A stretch of 64,000 nt of DNA from HGM12587 sp964602445 (lineage in GTDB: Bacteria; Bacillota; Clostridia; Lachnospirales; Lachnospiraceae). Location: NCBI GenBank assembly GCA_964602445.1, contig CAZRQV010000001.1, positions 62,001 through 126,000 of the forward strand. The letters are read 5' to 3'. A program made the translations under genes and the position numbers. Below are positions 61,129 to 64,000 of the stretch, piece after piece. Positions within the stretch are counted from its first letter, which is position 1. Every line of letters begins with the position of its first letter. The notes beneath the pieces are model-generated. The model worked only from the letters and a program-made list of their open reading frames with translations, was not told the origin of the DNA and did no database searches.

Positions 61129-64000
61129 ATGAATCGTTACAAAAAGAAATTGGCATTGCCATTGGCAGGTTTGGTGGCGTTGTCATCTTGCGTTACGGGA
61201 TATGGTGTAAATGTACAGGCGGCAGATCCTACAGCATATGTTACGGATGCAGATTTGGCAGAATATTCAACACCGGCACCGGCGGCAGATGATGTGTTAC
61301 CTGATTTGAACCAGTACAATTATCAGAAAGAAGAATTGGCGGCATTTTGCCATTTTGGGCCAAATACTTTCAACGAAATTGAATGGGGAGAAAATTACGG
61401 GGATCGATCTCCGGCAGATATTTTTACATTAACTAATGATTTTGATGCAGATACACTGGTATCTACTTTGAAAGAGGCAGGATTTGAAAAAATCATTGTT
61501 ACTGCGAAACATCATGATGGATTCTGTATCTGGAACAGTGAATTTACAGATTATGATATTGCATCAACAAATTATAAAAATGGAGAAGGAGATATCCTTG
61601 CAGAAATATCGGCAGCATGTACAGAATATGATATGGATATGGGGTTGTATCTTTCGCCATGGGATATTCATGAACCAACCTATGCAACAGATGTAGATGG
61701 ATATAATACATTCTATAACAATCAGTTGCAGGAAATTCTGGGAAATGATGAAAAATATGGAAATAATGGTCATTTTACAGAAGTATGGATGGACGGTGCC
61801 AATGGAGGAACTGCACAGACCTATACATTCGAAAAATGGTTTGAAACAATCCAGAACTGTGAGGGAATTGCATCTGGAAAATATGAATCAGATTGTATGT
61901 TATTTGGTGCACAGGCGTATACAACCGTTCGTTGGATTGGGAATGAATCCGGTTATGCCAATGAAGAAACATGGGCGAAATCTAAGGTAAATAAAGAAAA
62001 TAATACCATTGACAACAATACACAGGGAAGTGTTACGATCGGATTCGAAAATGGAAATCAGTGGACAGTTCCTGAAGTCGATGCACGAATCACTTCAGGA
62101 TGGTTCTGGGGAACACAGAAATGTACACCGAAGACAATGGAAGAACTCGGAAATATGTATTTTAATTCCGTAGGACATAACAGTGTACTTCTTTTAAATG
62201 TTCCGCCAAACAATCAGGGAACTGTAGATACTGCGATTCTGAATCGAGTAACGGAATTTGGAAATGCGATCAAAGAAACATTTGATGAAAATCTTGCATC
62301 CAAAGAAAATGTGGTGATTTCTGCATCAGAAGTGCGTGGCAATGATCTCGCATATAAACCGTCAAATACTGTAGATGGAGATGATGCGACTTATTGGACA
62401 GCAGAAGATGGTACTACAGAGGGAAGCCTTATCATTGACTTTGGTACTGCGAAAACATTTGATGTGGTATCCATTGAAGAAGCAATTCAGTTTGGACAAA
62501 GAATTACAAGTTTTACGGTACAGTATCGTAATGGAGATGAATCTGAATGGAAAACTTTTGCATCTGGAACAACAGTTGGTTCAAAACGTCTTTGCAGAGC
62601 AGCTGCGGTAAAAGCAGATCAGGTAAAAATTACGGTTAGTACAGATTCTTCTGTAATTGCAGAACCAAAAGTTCCAATGCTGAGTGAAATTGGAGTGTAT
62701 AAGGCAAGCGAAGCTTTTGAAGTAAGCAGCGGTGCACCACTGGGAATGGATGTAATTGATGAACGTGATGGAGCCTTTACTTTCTCAAATGGATGGACGA
62801 ATGGATCCGGTTCTTCTTTTATCATCAATGGAACTGAAAAATGGGCAAACAGTGGACAAAATTTCACCGTTCGTTTTACAGGCACGAAACTTTATCTGAT
62901 CGGAACCATCGATCCGGGACATGGAACTGCTAATATTTCGATTGATAACGGTGCAGTAACGGATTCCATCAATACACAGGGAAGTTCCCGTAAGACCGGT
63001 CAGATTATTTATACAACTCCGGATCTTGCCAATGGAGAACATACGTTGACACTTACAACAACAGGTACGATTGGTGTAGACGGTGTGTATGTCATCAATA
63101 ATGCTGATTACGGAATGATCGGAATCGAGAATGCTTCTTATACGATGAAAGAAGATTCGGAAATGGAAGTAAAACTGGTACGTGTTGGTGGAACAAAGAA
63201 AGCAACCGTTACATTGACACCAAATCCGGGTTCTGCAGTACAGGGAGACTTTGATACTTCCTTAATTGAAACAGTTACTTTCGAGGAAGGCGAAACTGAA
63301 AAAACAGCAACCGTCAGAACGAAAAGAAATCCGAAACAAACGGGTGATCTGAATTTTACGATTGAATTGTCTTCAGCACAGGAGGAACTGATTCTTGGAT
63401 TTAATAGAACGGCAACTGTGACGATCAAAGATTCAGATAGCCGCAGTGAAGAATATACAGCAGAAGATCCATTTGTATTTCCAAGTGATGTTAATGAGAC
63501 CAAAGTTCTGGAAGCAGAATTTATGGAATTGAACAATACGGGAACGAATGAAAAATATATACTTGAAGTAGCAAATGGTAGCGGTTGGGCAAGCAATGAA
63601 AAATTTGTAAACTGCTGGAACAACAATGATACTTTGAAACTGTATTACAATGCACCGGAAGCTGGTATTTACAGAGCGAAAATTACATATCGAAGCGGTA
63701 ATGCCAAAAATAGTTTTCATTGGAGTGAAGCCAGCGGAAAAGTAGAAGCTGGTGCAACAGTTATGGGAGCTCCGAAAGCAGAAGAATCCCATACAGGAGA
63801 AATCTTATTCAGAGTATTAGAAGCAGGAGAGGGTGTAATTACTTTTACAGCCGGAAGTGCAAATACTCAGTTGAATGATGGACCGCAGTTTGATAAACTT
63901 GATATCTGTAAAACAGAGTTAGAAGTTTTTGGTGATCAGAATAGCGAAACATTGAAGGCAAATGCATCTGCAAATTCATGGCATGCCGGTAATCAGGAAG
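61129..64000 (+). CDS. Secreted GH29 alpha-L-fucosidase with binding modules, 3'-truncated by window end
   Basis: ATG 61129 has the SD GGGGGG, and the frame is open to the window end (at least 957 codons). A signal peptide is followed by the GH29 catalytic domain (about 55-390), with the AKHHDGF block at K127-F132 and the probable nucleophile D222 in VWMDGANGG. An F5/8 type C-like domain (about 400-517), an intermediate domain, a Calx-beta-like domain (about 667-770) and an A-type module (from about 778) follow; the last residues begin a B-like module. It would release terminal fucose from mucin or plant glycans outside the cell. Shorter out-of-frame ORFs inside it are shadows. Confidence 0.9.
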   Translation, partial: MNRYKKKLALPLAGLVALSSCVTGYGVNVQAADPTAYVTDADLAEYSTPAPAADDVLPDLNQYNYQKEELAAFCHFGPNTFNEIEWGENYGDRSPADIFTLTNDFDADTLVSTLKEAGFEKIIVTAKHHDGFCIWNSEFTDYDIASTNYKNGEGDILAEISAACTEYDMDMGLYLSPWDIHEPTYATDVDGYNTFYNNQLQEILGNDEKYGNNGHFTEVWMDGANGGTAQTYTFEKWFETIQNCEGIASGKYESDCMLFGAQAYTTVRWIGNESGYANEETWAKSKVNKENNTIDNNTQGSVTIGFENGNQWTVPEVDARITSGWFWGTQKCTPKTMEELGNMYFNSVGHNSVLLLNVPPNNQGTVDTAILNRVTEFGNAIKETFDENLASKENVVISASEVRGNDLAYKPSNTVDGDDATYWTAEDGTTEGSLIIDFGTAKTFDVVSIEEAIQFGQRITSFTVQYRNGDESEWKTFASGTTVGSKRLCRAAAVKADQVKITVSTDSSVIAEPKVPMLSEIGVYKASEAFEVSSGAPLGMDVIDERDGAFTFSNGWTNGSGSSFIINGTEKWANSGQNFTVRFTGTKLYLIGTIDPGHGTANISIDNGAVTDSINTQGSSRKTGQIIYTTPDLANGEHTLTLTTTGTIGVDGVYVINNADYGMIGIENASYTMKEDSEMEVKLVRVGGTKKATVTLTPNPGSAVQGDFDTSLIETVTFEEGETEKTATVRTKRNPKQTGDLNFTIELSSAQEELILGFNRTATVTIKDSDSRSEEYTAEDPFVFPSDVNETKVLEAEFMELNNTGTNEKYILEVANGSGWASNEKFVNCWNNNDTLKLYYNAPEAGIYRAKITYRSGNAKNSFHWSEASGKVEAGATVMGAPKAEESHTGEILFRVLEAGEGVITFTAGSANTQLNDGPQFDKLDICKTELEVFGDQNSETLKANASANSWHAGNQE
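63460..64000 (+). repeat. Third copy of the A module, within the fucosidase
   Basis: The opening text of this module (YTAEDPFVFPSDV at 63460 on) is nearly identical to that at 57211, also in DNA (tatacagcRgaagatcc), and is followed by LEAEFMEL and YYNAP. It shows that two neighbouring secreted proteins share a mobile binding module. Confidence 0.85.

Noticed and set aside
61484..63792. Several short ORFs on both strands in the fucosidase region
   Set aside because: The frame from ATG 61129 is open over the whole stretch with clear GH29 motifs; the short ORFs are shadows and not signs of a broken gene.
1..64000. CRISPR arrays, tRNA or rRNA genes, insertion sequences, prophage
   Set aside because: No regular spaced repeats, cloverleaf patterns, rRNA-like text, transposase or phage structural genes were seen on either strand.

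Overview
The window reads as the chromosome of an anaerobic, endospore-forming Firmicute of the Lachnospiraceae type; the genus cannot be decided from sequence alone. The sporulation genes spoIVA, gerW and an alpha/beta SASP, together with dacF-like carboxypeptidases, argue for an endospore former. NfnAB, a biotin-dependent Na+ pump cluster, RnfC/RnfD homologues and a secreted alpha-L-fucosidase argue for a gut anaerobe with low-potential redox metabolism. Nearly all genes lie on the + strand in short operons with strong Shine-Dalgarno (SD) sequences. I saw no rRNA, tRNA, CRISPR array, insertion sequence or prophage.

Layout. 1-6.9 kb: 3' part of an acyltransferase gene, an unknown gene, an O-acetylhomoserine sulfhydrylase, tepA, an FtsK/SpoIIIE translocase and a zinc-ribbon membrane protein. 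7.0-13.6 kb: nfnAB, a YerB-like lipoprotein, spoIVA and a purine permease. 13.8-23.1 kb: rnhA, alaS, rpsU, a DUF212 membrane protein, two D-Ala-D-Ala carboxypeptidases flanking a phosphoesterase and scpAB. 23.2-28.6 kb: a five-gene Na+-coupled carboxyltransferase/decarboxylase operon. 28.7-30.5 kb: truA-like and TSUP genes on the minus strand. 30.7-44.0 kb: a BaiN-like flavoprotein, cmk-ispH-rpsA, rnfC-rnfD-ruvA-ruvB-zapA, a U32 protein, a SEDS protein and a class B PBP. 44.1-52.3 kb: a Nudix gene, a split DUF2953 gene, gerW, rpmB, asp23-fakA, small cysteine-rich and spore genes, and recG. 52.5-56.9 kb: an accessory operon of a PqqD-like protein, an HPr-kinase-like protein, a nucleotidyltransferase-fold protein and a polysaccharide-type ABC exporter. 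57-64 kb: a 1279-residue secreted binding protein and a GH29 fucosidase that shares its modules and runs off the window end.

The most interesting items are: (1) the PqqD/HPr-kinase/nucleotidyltransferase/ABC-exporter operon, which resembles lasso-peptide tailoring genes but has no precursor, protease or cyclase; (2) a long hairpin against the spoIVA start codon whose 3' arm carries the SD and whose 5' arm overlaps a good SigE promoter match, so that read-through and promoter-initiated mRNAs should fold differently; (3) a carboxyltransferase operon holding all three transcarboxylase-type subunits plus a Na+ pump; (4) a TruA homologue with Glu at the catalytic Asp position; (5) a DUF2953 gene split at an A6 tract; (6) a nested-stem element of about 117 nt upstream of dacF.
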